In this document: positions 27,259 to 37,023 of the stretch, in pieces | Layout: every line of letters starts with the position of its first letter | Numbering within the stretch: position 1 is the first letter of the stretch | NCBI RefSeq assembly: GCF_022662305.1 | Contig: NZ_JAKNQH010000008.1 | Location: 113,709 to 177,708 of the forward strand | Reading direction: 5' to 3' | Origin: Sphingomonas sp. BAUL-RG-20F-R05-02 | Lineage (GTDB): Bacteria > Pseudomonadota > Alphaproteobacteria > Sphingomonadales > Sphingomonadaceae | Length of the DNA stretch: 64,000 nt | Made by a program: the position numbers and the translations under genes | The notes under the pieces: model-generated | What the model was told of the DNA's origin: nothing | Databases searched by the model: none | The model's input: the letters and a program-made list of their open reading frames with translations, nothing else

Positions 27259-27489
27259 GCCGACTGCGGTCGTGCATGTACGACCGGTGCTCATGCAATC
27301 CATCATCGATCTGTGAGGTCGGCAACTTTCACGCACTCCAAAAGTTGAAGAAGGAGGTGCCAAGGCTCTGACATCTGCGCAGAACGGTTCCTCCTGCGGC
27401 ATCCCCTGCTCGACCTGACAGGCGGTGGGCGCGGACGGGGCGTTTAGCCGTCGGAGCAAGCATGCCCGTGGTGTTGAGGATGTAACCTG

Positions 27490-29646
27490 ATGGACGGACA
27501 GCAGTCCCGCGATCCCGCCGACGCGATCCTCGGCCGAGCGCAGGTGCGGATCGACGGCCCCGCCAAGGTTTGCGGAGCTGCCGAATTCCCGGGCGACTTC
27601 CATCCGCGTGATCTCGCATACGGCGTGCTTGTCACCAGCCCGATGGCGCGGGGGCGGATCGTGCGCATGGACACGTCGGTCGCCCAGCGCAGTCCGGGCG
27701 TGCTCGACATCCTGACCTATCGCAACGCCGGCAACGCCGTGGCGCCGGTGGGTCACATGATGGCGGACGGCTGGGCGAACAGCACGCTGCGGCCGCTCGC
27801 GTCGTCGGAAATCCATTACGCCGGACAGATCGTTGCGGTGGTCATCGCCGAGACGCTCGAACAGGCGCGGGCGGCGGCGCTGGCGATCCGCATCGGCTAT
27901 GAAGGCGCGCCGCATGTCGGCGGGCTTGGCGCGACCGGAGCCGTGTCGGAGCCGCTCGCCAGCCTGCGTGCCGGGTATGAGGACCGTCACATCGGCGACT
28001 TCACGGGTGCGATTGCCGGGGCGGTCGCCAGCATCAACGTGGCGTATACGACGCCGATCCAGCATCATAATCCCATCGAGCTGCCGGATACGACCTGCGT
28101 CTGGAATGGCGACACGCTGATTGTTTACGAACCGACCCGCTTCATCGGCGCGGCACGGAACGGCCTCGCCGCGCAACTCGGCATCGATCCCGCCAAGGTG
28201 AGGGTGATCGCGCGGTTCATCGGCGGGCATTTCGGCGCCAAACTCGGCTTGTCGCAGCACACCGTGTTCGCCGCGATCGCCGCGCGTCGGGTGCAGCGCC
28301 CGGTGCGGATCGTGGTGAGCCGTCGCGACAATTTCACCATCGCCAACCACCGGACCGAAACGCATCACGCGATCCGGCTTGGCGCGGATGCGGACGGGCG
28401 GTTCGTGGCGCTGTCGCATACCGCGACCACGGCGACATCGCGCTTCGACACCTTCGCGATGGAGGGCACCGACGTCAGCACCGCGCTGTACGCCTGCGCC
28501 AACATCGCCAGTGAGGAGCGCGTCGCGCGCGTGGACCGCAACACGCCGGGTCCGATGCGCGCGCCGCCGGAGGTGCCATATCTGTTCGCGCTGGAGTGCG
28601 CGGTGGACGAACTCGCCCACGCCATGCGGATCGATCCCGTCGCGCTGCGCCGGCGCAACGATACGGCGACCGATCCGGTCACCGGCCACCCCTTCACCAC
28701 CCGCCCGCTGATGCGCTGCTTCGACGCCGGTGCGGCCGCGTTCGGCTGGGAGCGGCGATCGGCACGACCCGGCGAGACGCGCGACGGGCGGTGGCGGATC
28801 GGTCACGGCTGTGCCGCCGCAGCCCGGCCGGCCAAGATCGGCCCGGCGATCATCCGCGTACACCAGACCAGCGACGGCATCGTCCACGTCCAGACCGCGC
28901 ATCACGAGATCGGCAACGGCCTGTACACGCTGCTGGCGATGGTCGCGTCCGAGCGGCTCGGCGTTCCGCTCGGACGCATCAACGTCGAACTCGGCGACAC
29001 CGCCCTGCCAGCGGCCGGCATCTCCGGCGGATCGTCGACGACGACCACGCTGGTGAACGCACTTGCCGAGGCGTGCCGGCAGCTTCGCGCGCAGCCATCC
29101 GACCGGGCACGCTCCGTCGAAGTCGCCTTCACGCCACCGGGCGCGGAGCCCTCCGCGATCGACGACCTGAAAAAGGGCCATCTGAAGCTGATGAGCACAC
29201 CCAAAGACCGACTGGCATGGAGCTTCGGCGCGCATTTCATCGAGGTCGGCGTGCATTCCGATACAGGTGAGGTGCGCGTCCGCCGCCACGTCGGCGCCTT
29301 TGCCGCCGGCCGAATCATCAATCCGCTGACCACGCGTAATCAGTTGCTCGGCGGCATGATCTGGGGTCAGAGCGCGGCGTTGTTCGAGGGGACCATCGTG
29401 GATCCGGCGACGGGCGCCTACCTGAACCGCGACCTCGCCGAATATCTGGTGCCGACCGCTGCGGACATCGGCGAGATGACCGCGATCATGGTCGAGGACG
29501 AGGATCAGGCCGTCAACCCGGAGGGCGTGAAGGGACTCGGCGAGATCGGCATAATCGGCGTTAACGCAGCAGTGGCAAATGCCGTTTTCAACGCGACGGG
29601 GCGTCGTATTCGGCATCTGCCGATCCGCGTCGAACAGATGCTGTGA
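27490..29646 (+). CDS. Xanthine dehydrogenase family molybdopterin-binding subunit
   Basis: Encodes 718 residues of the large Mo-cofactor subunit of aldehyde/xanthine oxidoreductases (PaoC-like). It shows RIDGPAKVCGAAEFPGD, HHNPIELPDTTCVW, FIGGHFGAKLGLSQH, GPMRAPPEVP, and near the C-terminus the catalytic glutamate motif GVKGLGEIGIIGVNAAVANAVF. No Tat signal is present. The iron-sulfur and FAD subunits that normally precede it are absent. The 231 bases upstream hold no recognisable piece of them, and the downstream neighbour is unrelated and convergent. It is either an orphan or works with subunits encoded elsewhere. Confidence 0.88.
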   Translation: MDGQQSRDPADAILGRAQVRIDGPAKVCGAAEFPGDFHPRDLAYGVLVTSPMARGRIVRMDTSVAQRSPGVLDILTYRNAGNAVAPVGHMMADGWANSTLRPLASSEIHYAGQIVAVVIAETLEQARAAALAIRIGYEGAPHVGGLGATGAVSEPLASLRAGYEDRHIGDFTGAIAGAVASINVAYTTPIQHHNPIELPDTTCVWNGDTLIVYEPTRFIGAARNGLAAQLGIDPAKVRVIARFIGGHFGAKLGLSQHTVFAAIAARRVQRPVRIVVSRRDNFTIANHRTETHHAIRLGADADGRFVALSHTATTATSRFDTFAMEGTDVSTALYACANIASEERVARVDRNTPGPMRAPPEVPYLFALECAVDELAHAMRIDPVALRRRNDTATDPVTGHPFTTRPLMRCFDAGAAAFGWERRSARPGETRDGRWRIGHGCAAAARPAKIGPAIIRVHQTSDGIVHVQTAHHEIGNGLYTLLAMVASERLGVPLGRINVELGDTALPAAGISGGSSTTTTLVNALAEACRQLRAQPSDRARSVEVAFTPPGAEPSAIDDLKKGHLKLMSTPKDRLAWSFGAHFIEVGVHSDTGEVRVRRHVGAFAAGRIINPLTTRNQLLGGMIWGQSAALFEGTIVDPATGAYLNRDLAEYLVPTAADIGEMTAIMVEDEDQAVNPEGVKGLGEIGIIGVNAAVANAVFNATGRRIRHLPIRVEQML

Positions 29647-29654
29647 CGTAGGTT

Positions 29655-29999
29655 CTAGGGCTTGCCGAACCACCTTTGCAGGCGGGGACGGATGCGGAGG
29701 AACCGCAGATATGCCTGCTCCAGCGCGTGCAACACAAGGCGATGTCGCGCCATCAGACCGAGCGGCCGCAGCAGCGGAATCGCGCGCCACATAGCGGCAA
29801 ACGCGGCCGCGCCGGACAGGAGACGCCCGTCCTCCATCGCATGAAACCGGGCCAGCAGTTCGGCGCGGTCGACCGGGCAGGTCGCAGGCCCGGTCGCATC
29901 GACGAAAGCGATCCGTCCGCGGGTATCCAGCCGCCGCATGAGCGCGATCTCGCGGCGACATAGCGGGCAATCGCCGTCGTACCAGACGGAAAGACTCAC
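29655..29999 (-). CDS. DCC-family (DUF393) thiol-disulfide oxidoreductase-like protein
   Basis: Encodes 114 residues. The N-terminal motif YDGDCPLCRREIALM is the DCC/CxxC signature that names the family, and the C-terminus (QAYLRFLRIRPRLQRWF) is a basic amphipathic helix. The biochemical role is not established. It is the third gene of a tightly packed set; its start overlaps the TspO stop by 4 bp (ATGA at 29996-29999). Confidence 0.85.
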   Translation of the reverse strand: MSLSVWYDGDCPLCRREIALMRRLDTRGRIAFVDATGPATCPVDRAELLARFHAMEDGRLLSGAAAFAAMWRAIPLLRPLGLMARHRLVLHALEQAYLRFLRIRPRLQRWFGKP

Positions 30000-30526
30000 C
30001 GCGTCCGGGCCGGATTATCGCGCCAGATACGCCCGGCCAGCAACGTGGCGAAGCCGAGCCAACCGACGAACGGGACGCCCATCGCCGCAGCCGGCCTGTC
30101 CACTTTCGCGGCGGTGGCGACATAGGCGGCGCTGCTCGCCACCATCGCGCCGGACGCCATTGCGCTCGCCGCCAGTCGCTTTTCCCTGAAGAACAGCTCA
30201 GTCCAACCGCCTACCATCGCGGTATTCAGCAGCCACAGCCCGACCGCCGCATTGCGCGTCCGGCCGGAAGGCTGCCGCAACAGCCGATAGCCACCGACCG
30301 CCAGCCCCGTTTCCAGCACCGGCCACACTGCCCCGAAGACTGCATCAGGCGGCGTGAAGCCGGGCTTGTCGAGCCGGCGATACCAGCGGCGAATACGCGG
30401 ATGCGTGCGATCCGGCGCATTGCGACGGCCGAGCACGGCACTAGCGCCAAGCACAAGACCGACCGCCGCCAACGCGGCGAGCGGCGCAAGGCCGACGTCA
30501 GGCTTGGCAGGTGCGTCCACGCTCAT
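29996..30526 (-). CDS. tspO: TspO/MBR family membrane protein
   Basis: Encodes 176 residues with about five transmembrane helices. The TspO-specific WYRRLDKPGFTPPDAVFGAVWPVLE is visible near residue 50, followed by LWLLNTAMVGGWTELFFREKRL and a final helix with PFVGWLGFATLLAGRIW. TspO binds porphyrins and modulates tetrapyrrole metabolism and stress responses in alphaproteobacteria. The N-terminal ~30 residues are longer than usual and include an extra hydrophobic stretch. It overlaps both neighbours by 4 bp, which argues for one operon with a glutaredoxin and a DCC protein. Confidence 0.87.
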   Translation of the reverse strand: MSVDAPAKPDVGLAPLAALAAVGLVLGASAVLGRRNAPDRTHPRIRRWYRRLDKPGFTPPDAVFGAVWPVLETGLAVGGYRLLRQPSGRTRNAAVGLWLLNTAMVGGWTELFFREKRLAASAMASGAMVASSAAYVATAAKVDRPAAAMGVPFVGWLGFATLLAGRIWRDNPARTR

Positions 30527-30771
30527 GCCTGCCCTAGATAGCGCTCGAGATCATCGCTGCCGCCGATCCTCTCATCGTTGATGAAAATCTGCGGCGTGGT
30601 CGCCACGCCCTGTTCTTCCTCGAACGCGTCCACTTCCGCGCGCGACCGCAGGATGCGATCATCGACCCGGAAGCCCGCATTCTCCAGAATGTCCTTCGCG
30701 CGGACGCCGAACGGACACGTATGATCGGGCAGGATCATGCGGTAGAGCGTCGCGGTCTTGTCCTCAGCCAT
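30523..30771 (-). CDS. Glutaredoxin family protein (CPFG active site)
   Basis: Encodes 82 residues with a thioredoxin fold: [26 protein letters not shown], then a cis-proline motif TTPQIFIN and [10 protein letters not shown]. The active site is CPFG with a single cysteine, so it would act by a monothiol mechanism or bind an Fe-S cluster rather than by a CPYC dithiol cycle. It is the first gene of the Grx-TspO-DCC set and overlaps tspO by 4 bp. Confidence 0.87.
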   Translation of the reverse strand: MAEDKTATLYRMILPDHTCPFGVRAKDILENAGFRVDDRILRSRAEVDAFEEEQGVATTPQIFINDERIGGSDDLERYLGQA

Positions 30772-30964
30772 CAGGCACCTCCTCGGGCACGATCGCCCGT
30801 GCGGCTACAGCGTTTCAGCGGGCACAGCGTTCCAACGGCACCTGCGCGCTTGGAATGGCGGCATGGATCGATCACGGCACCGCAGAGTTCTCCGGAAAGA
30901 CAGTAGCATTCCGCCGCTAACCCCCTCCCGCTGCGCCGGATTGCCGGCCGACAAGGACAGACCG

Positions 30965-31951
<987 letters not shown>

Positions 31952-32146
31952 GCTTCACGCGACGGGGCCGGCAGCCGGGGCATGGCGCCCTGCCCTAATT
32001 ACAGCACGTCACGGTGCATAAAGTCTTGACCGCGCCGACGGCAGAGGCCCTACGCGCGACCATGATCGCGCCCGAACGTGCAATATCGATGGTGTCGAAG
32101 CTGCGCCGTCCGAAGGCGCTGTCTCCGTTAATGATCCAGGAACAAA

Positions 32147-34087
32147 TTGCCGTTTGCATTGATTGCCGCTGCAGTGCAGCAAGTAAAGTCATGGACGGAG
32201 CCCACGCCTTTGCCTTTTCTGCGTAGTCCGACCCGCTTCATCCTCCACTATGTCGCCGCGCGACCGTGGATCTTCCTGGCACTGGGGCTGCTGGTCGCTG
32301 GAGCTTCGCTGAGCTCGATCGGCGTGCAATTTGCCATGAAACTTCTGGTCGACGCGATGACCGGTGACGTTCGCGCGCGCGGCACCGTCTATGCGGCGCT
32401 GGGCGTCTTCCTCGGCCTCGTCATACTGGAGAGCCTGTTGCAGCGTGTCGCCGCACTGACGCTCGGCCACGCTACCGTGTCCTCCGGGGTCGGCATCAGG
32501 CTCGACATGGTGGAGTATCTCACCGGCCATCAGATGCCGTTCTTCCAGAACCAGCGGGCAGGTTCGCTTGGACACCGCATCTCTGGCCTCGCAGGGATCT
32601 TCGGCGCGATTGTTCACCGCTTGCTGCAGGAGGTGACGCCGCCGCTGATCGCCTTTGTCGGCGCGATGCTGATCTTCGTCACCATAGACGTGGCGATGGC
32701 CGCGATCCTCGGCGTGGTGTTCATTGCCGTCACCGCGACGCTGATCCTGCTCGGGCTGCGCGGCCATGTCCATCACAAGGCCTTCGCCGAACACGCCGGC
32801 ACCGTCGGCGGCGAGTTGATCGACCTGATCGGCAACATCTGGGTAGTGAAGGCGTTCGCCGCCCGTGACCGCGAACTCGAGCGGCTGGAAGGCTTCCTGG
32901 ACGAGGAAGCCAGTGCACAGCGGCGTGGCTGGTTCTTCGTCGAACGGATGCGTGGCCTGCACGACATCGCGCTCGCGGTCCTTGTCGGGGGTACGCTGAT
33001 CTGGGCGATCGGCCGCTGGTCGACGGGCGCGATCTCGACCGGCGATGTCGTCATCATCAGCACGATGACGTTTCGCATCCTGCACGGTTCGCGCGATCTC
33101 GCCATGGCGCTGATCGATACCAGCCAGCAGTTCAGCTATTTGCGCGAGACGCTCGACATCATCGGCGTTCCCCAGACCTTGAACGACGCGCCTGACGCGG
33201 CGCGGCTGCGGGTTGGCGAGGGAAGCGTCGAACTCGCAAGCGTCACCTTCGGGTACGATCCCCATGAGCCGGTGATCCACGACCTGACGCTGACGATCCC
33301 GGCCGGGCAGAAGGTCGGTATCGTGGGTTCATCGGGAGGGGGCAAATCCTCGCTCCTCCAATTGATCCAACGTTTCCATGATCCGCAGATCGGCCACATC
33401 GCCATCGATGGCCAGCGCATCGATCAGGTCACGCAGGAATCCCTGCGCGATGCGATCGCGGTGGTGCCGCAAGAAGTGCTGCTGTTCCATCGCTCCGTCA
33501 TGGACAACATCCGTTTCGCGCGTCCTGACGCCAGCGACGAGGACGTGCACCGTGCCGCCGAGGCGGCCGGATGCGATGATTTCATCCGCCGCCTCGCGCA
33601 TGGCTATGACAGTATCGTCGGGGAACGTGGCGCCAACCTGTCCGGGGGCCAGCGCCAACGCATCGGCATCGCGCGCGCTTTCCTGAAGAATGCGCGTGTC
33701 GTGCTGCTCGACGAAGCGACGAGTGCGCTCGATTCCGAAAGCGAGCTCGAGGTGCAGAACGGGCTCGACGCGCTGATCCGCAACCGCACCGTCATCGCGG
33801 TCGCGCACCGCCTGTCGACGATCGTCGGCTTCGACCGGGTGATCGTGGTGGATCGCGGGCGCGTCGTCGAGGACGGGCCACCGCAGCAGCTGCTGCGGCA
33901 AAAGGGCGGCGCCTTTCGGCAGCTTTGGGTCATGCAGGTCGAGGGGCTTGAACGCTCGTCGAGCTACCCGAGGGACTTTGCGGCTGCTGGGGAACGGCTG
34001 CGAAGCGCATCGGTGGAACGCGGGCGCCAGTTACGCGGCGCGATCGTAAGCGCTTGGTCGAACGTCGCGGAGCGCGATCTCCGATAA
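32147..34087 (+). CDS. ABC exporter, fused permease and ATPase
   Basis: Up to 646 residues. Six transmembrane helices (about residues 40-330) precede a nucleotide-binding domain with Walker A GSSGGGKSS, Q-loop VVPQEV, signature LSGGQRQRIGIARA, Walker B VVLLDEATSALD and H-loop VAHRLST. The architecture is that of homodimeric MsbA/BmrA-like exporters. The start is unclear: TTG 32147 is the longest frame, while GTG 32174 would drop nine residues; neither has a clear ribosome site. A ~50-residue charged C-terminal extension (ASVERGRQLRG) is unusual but unremarkable. Substrate unknown. Confidence 0.87.
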   Translation: MPFALIAAAVQQVKSWTEPTPLPFLRSPTRFILHYVAARPWIFLALGLLVAGASLSSIGVQFAMKLLVDAMTGDVRARGTVYAALGVFLGLVILESLLQRVAALTLGHATVSSGVGIRLDMVEYLTGHQMPFFQNQRAGSLGHRISGLAGIFGAIVHRLLQEVTPPLIAFVGAMLIFVTIDVAMAAILGVVFIAVTATLILLGLRGHVHHKAFAEHAGTVGGELIDLIGNIWVVKAFAARDRELERLEGFLDEEASAQRRGWFFVERMRGLHDIALAVLVGGTLIWAIGRWSTGAISTGDVVIISTMTFRILHGSRDLAMALIDTSQQFSYLRETLDIIGVPQTLNDAPDAARLRVGEGSVELASVTFGYDPHEPVIHDLTLTIPAGQKVGIVGSSGGGKSSLLQLIQRFHDPQIGHIAIDGQRIDQVTQESLRDAIAVVPQEVLLFHRSVMDNIRFARPDASDEDVHRAAEAAGCDDFIRRLAHGYDSIVGERGANLSGGQRQRIGIARAFLKNARVVLLDEATSALDSESELEVQNGLDALIRNRTVIAVAHRLSTIVGFDRVIVVDRGRVVEDGPPQQLLRQKGGAFRQLWVMQVEGLERSSSYPRDFAAAGERLRSASVERGRQLRGAIVSAWSNVAERDLR

Positions 34088-34248
34088 AGGTTTCGCGCGC
34101 CCGTTCACCATGACGGGGGGCCACACTTCCGACGGGTTCCTACACCTCGCCGCGCCGCCTTTCGTTGCCAACATGCCTTCGCGCCGTGCCTGCAGCCACG
34201 CAGCCGAAGCCTGTGCAGTTGCACGCCTGACACGACGCCAGCAAAACC

Positions 34249-34260
34249 GACATCGATGTC
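34249..34260. promoter_or_regulatory. Candidate operator, 12-bp palindrome upstream of the receptor gene
   Basis: The sequence GACATCGATGTC is a perfect palindrome with a central CG, 84 bp before the receptor start codon and just upstream of the AT-rich ATGTTTTGACACACT stretch. LacI-family operators are short palindromes with central CG, and a LacI gene lies in the same locus (42142-43182). The link is inference. Confidence 0.35.
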
Positions 34261-34343
34261 AGAAATGTTTTGACACACTCGCGCGGTTTTGCTTTTGAGG
34301 CGTCAAGCTCGTGACAAACGGGCGATCTCGGAGGGAATTGATA

Positions 34344-36884
34344 ATGACGCGGCAAGTACTTGCTGCGAGCACGGCGCTCGCGGCTGCTCTCGTGTTTTCA
34401 TCTGCAGCACATGCTCAGGCAGATGCCACCACACAACCTACTGCGACCCCCGCAGGGCCAACGCCGGCGGCACAGCCATCGGACGCGACCAACGGTTCCG
34501 GACAGATCCAGGACATCGTCGTCACCGCGACCAAGCGCGAGACCAGCCTCCAGCGCACGCCGATCGCGATCTCCGCGTTCAGCCAGGCGACGCTCGACCG
34601 GCAGCAGGTTCGCGACGTGACAGGGCTCGCCAATTTCGTGCCGAGCCTGCACTTCGCGCAACAGGGCGATCAGGGCGCAATCCTGCTGACGCTGCGCGGC
34701 ATCGGCAACGACGCCGCCTATACCGAAGTCGCCGATCCTGAGGTCGCGATCTATGTCGACGGCATCTATTCACCGCGCGCGCAGGGCGCGTCGGTGTTGA
34801 TGTACGACATGGAGCGTGTCGAGGTGCTGCGCGGCCCACAAGGCACGCTGTTCGGCCGCAACGCGACGGTCGGCGCGGTCAGCCTCATCACCGCCAAGCC
34901 GCAGCTCGACGGCTTCCACGCCAGCATCGAGGCGGTCGGCGGCGCCTATAACCACTTCGGCACGCGCGGGATGATCAACATTCCCGTCACCGACAATTTC
35001 GCACTGCGCGCCGCCTTCATCACCGATCGGCACGATGGTTATATTGATTACCAGCAGGCACCGGACGTGGCGGGCGTGAACCGCTCCGCCTTCGTGACCA
35101 GCGGGCAGAAATACTATGCCGGTGACCAGAAATCCGCGCGCCTGTCCGCGCTGTGGGATCTCGGCCGCTTCAAGTGGAACCTGTCGGGCGAATATTACAA
35201 GGATACCGGCTCCCCGATCCTCAGCCTGTTCCAGACGCCGCGCGCCGGGCAGAAGTTCTGGTCCGCGCTGGTCGACACCGCACCGCAAACCGATCGCTAT
35301 TCGTGGGGCATCCGCTCCAACATGACGTACGATCTCTCGGATCATATCGAGGCGGCCTATATCGCCGGCTTCACCCGTGTCGGCGGCAGCGCCGATTCGG
35401 ATGCCGATGCCGGCGCGCATCCGCCGTTCAGCAACCCGGACGGCTCGCTCAACCTGCCCAACGACAGCTTCGGCGAAAACAACACCGCCTTCTCCCGCTA
35501 CGACTTCTGGAGCCATGAGCTTCAGCTGAAGTCGATCGGCGCGAACGCGATCGACTGGATCGTCGGCGGCTATTACAGCCACGAGGTCAACAAAATCCGT
35601 TTCGATATCGATCAGCGCAACGGCTATCGCAACGGCACGTTCAACTGGGCGGGCAGCTTCATCCAGGCCGATCGCGAGATCGACTCGCGCGCCGCGTTCG
35701 GCCAGGCGGTGTGGCACGTCACCAACAAGATCAACCTGACCGGTGGCCTGCGCTACACCAGCGACGAGAAGCGCGATATCGGCGGCCGCAACGTCACCTT
35801 CTCGGGCTGTTCGGCCACGCTCGCGCCCGCCACGCTCGCCGCCTGTCAGGCGGCGGTGCCGAACCTGCCGGGCATCTTCACGGTCGATCTGCATCAGGCC
35901 GGCAACGCGCAGGATCTGGTCAACACGCTGAATGCGCAGACCGCGCAGTACGGCAATCTGTGGGACATCTCGAACAATGATGCCTATGGCAAATGGAACA
36001 AGCTGACCTGGCTTGCCCGTGCCGATGCCCAAATTACGCAGGGCACTCTGGCCTACGGCAGCGTCAGCACCGGTTTCAAGTCGGGCAATATCGAGGATGG
36101 CGGCCTGCTCGCCGGCCCCGAGACGCTGACCAACTATGAAGTCGGCACCAAGTCGCGGTTCTTCGACAATCACGTCACCCTGAACCTCGCGGCCTATTAC
36201 GAGGACTTCAAGGGCTATCAGGTCAACCAGGCGGTGACGACGCGCAACGCCGCGGGCGACATCATCGGCAGCCAGATCATCACCACCAACGCCAAGGGCG
36301 CGAAGGCTTACGGCTTCGAGGCGGAGATGACCGCGAACCTGACGCGGACCGACCGGATCAACCTGTCGGGCACGTACCAGCACACCGAGTTCAAGGATCT
36401 CTTCACGGTCGACAACCGCATCTACAACAACACGCCCGACAATATCGAGAACCTGAAGGGCAACCAGTTGCCGCACGCGCCGCACTTCTCGGCGACCGGC
36501 ACTTACGAGCATGATTTCGAGCTGGCCAATGCCGGGCGGATCACGCCACGCTTCACGCTGCATTACGAAACCAGCAGCTGGCTGACCTACTTCAACGGCG
36601 ATGTCGCATCGCGCTACCCGACCGCAAATCAGGCCGGCAAGGGGCTGCTCGGCACCGCGTTCGACAAGCAGGACGCGTTCGCGCGGATCGACCTCGGGCT
36701 CAACTATACCGCACCGGGTGGTCAGTACGAGGTCGAGGCGTTCGCACTCAACCTGACCGATCATCGCATCCGCACCAGTTCGGGCGTGTCCGGAACGGTC
36801 GGCACGAACGGCCTGTCGACGGTCTTCCTGTCCAACTACGAACCGCCGCGCACCTGGGGCGTCCGCGTCCGCGCCAAGTTCTGA
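34344..36884 (+). CDS. TonB-dependent receptor, beta-glucoside locus
   Basis: Encodes 846 residues from ATG 34344, which has GGAGGG upstream; the frame opens 11 codons earlier without a site. A signal peptide (MTRQVLAASTALAAALVF) is followed by a Pro/Thr-rich spacer, the TonB box IQDIVVTATKRETSLQ and a plug (VPSLHFAQQG, LRGIGNDAAYTEVADPEVAIYVDGIY, ERVEVLRGPQGTLFGRNATVGAV). A long barrel ends in RVRAKF. The GPQGTLFGRN form is typical of sphingomonad FecA/CirA-like receptors that import plant-derived aglycones or glycosides. It heads a set with a halogenase-like enzyme and GH3 but has its own terminator. Confidence 0.93.
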   Translation: MTRQVLAASTALAAALVFSSAAHAQADATTQPTATPAGPTPAAQPSDATNGSGQIQDIVVTATKRETSLQRTPIAISAFSQATLDRQQVRDVTGLANFVPSLHFAQQGDQGAILLTLRGIGNDAAYTEVADPEVAIYVDGIYSPRAQGASVLMYDMERVEVLRGPQGTLFGRNATVGAVSLITAKPQLDGFHASIEAVGGAYNHFGTRGMINIPVTDNFALRAAFITDRHDGYIDYQQAPDVAGVNRSAFVTSGQKYYAGDQKSARLSALWDLGRFKWNLSGEYYKDTGSPILSLFQTPRAGQKFWSALVDTAPQTDRYSWGIRSNMTYDLSDHIEAAYIAGFTRVGGSADSDADAGAHPPFSNPDGSLNLPNDSFGENNTAFSRYDFWSHELQLKSIGANAIDWIVGGYYSHEVNKIRFDIDQRNGYRNGTFNWAGSFIQADREIDSRAAFGQAVWHVTNKINLTGGLRYTSDEKRDIGGRNVTFSGCSATLAPATLAACQAAVPNLPGIFTVDLHQAGNAQDLVNTLNAQTAQYGNLWDISNNDAYGKWNKLTWLARADAQITQGTLAYGSVSTGFKSGNIEDGGLLAGPETLTNYEVGTKSRFFDNHVTLNLAAYYEDFKGYQVNQAVTTRNAAGDIIGSQIITTNAKGAKAYGFEAEMTANLTRTDRINLSGTYQHTEFKDLFTVDNRIYNNTPDNIENLKGNQLPHAPHFSATGTYEHDFELANAGRITPRFTLHYETSSWLTYFNGDVASRYPTANQAGKGLLGTAFDKQDAFARIDLGLNYTAPGGQYEVEAFALNLTDHRIRTSSGVSGTVGTNGLSTVFLSNYEPPRTWGVRVRAKF

Positions 36885-36918
36885 TCGTCCCCCAAGTCTC
36901 CTCCCAAGGAGCCTGACT

Positions 36919-36961
36919 GCGGCCACTGCCCTCCTCACGGCAGGACAGTGGCCGCCATTTT
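36919..36961 (+). terminator. Rho-independent terminator after the receptor gene
   Basis: A 10-bp stem (GCGGCCACTG 36919-36928 / CAGTGGCCGC 36946-36955) is followed by CATTTTC, 35 bases after the receptor stop. It would end most receptor transcripts, so the halogenase-GH3 genes are expressed by read-through or from a promoter in the ~60 bases that follow. Confidence 0.75.
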
Positions 36962-37023
36962 CAAAGCGGCTTGATGTCAGGCATGAGGGTTGATCCACAA
37001 AGATCATGGGCGGAGTGGCCACG

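Noticed and set aside
27238..30123. 961-residue open frame on the minus strand
   Set aside because: Antisense to the molybdopterin subunit gene and to parts of neighbours; composition is arginine-rich and without recognisable domains.
31995..32192. Small minus-strand frame in the gap between the aldo/keto reductase and ABC transporter genes
   Set aside because: No ribosome site or similarity; the gap appears to be non-coding.
34770..37022. 750-residue open frame on the minus strand
   Set aside because: Antisense shadow of the receptor at 34344-36884; no signal, domain or ribosome site.
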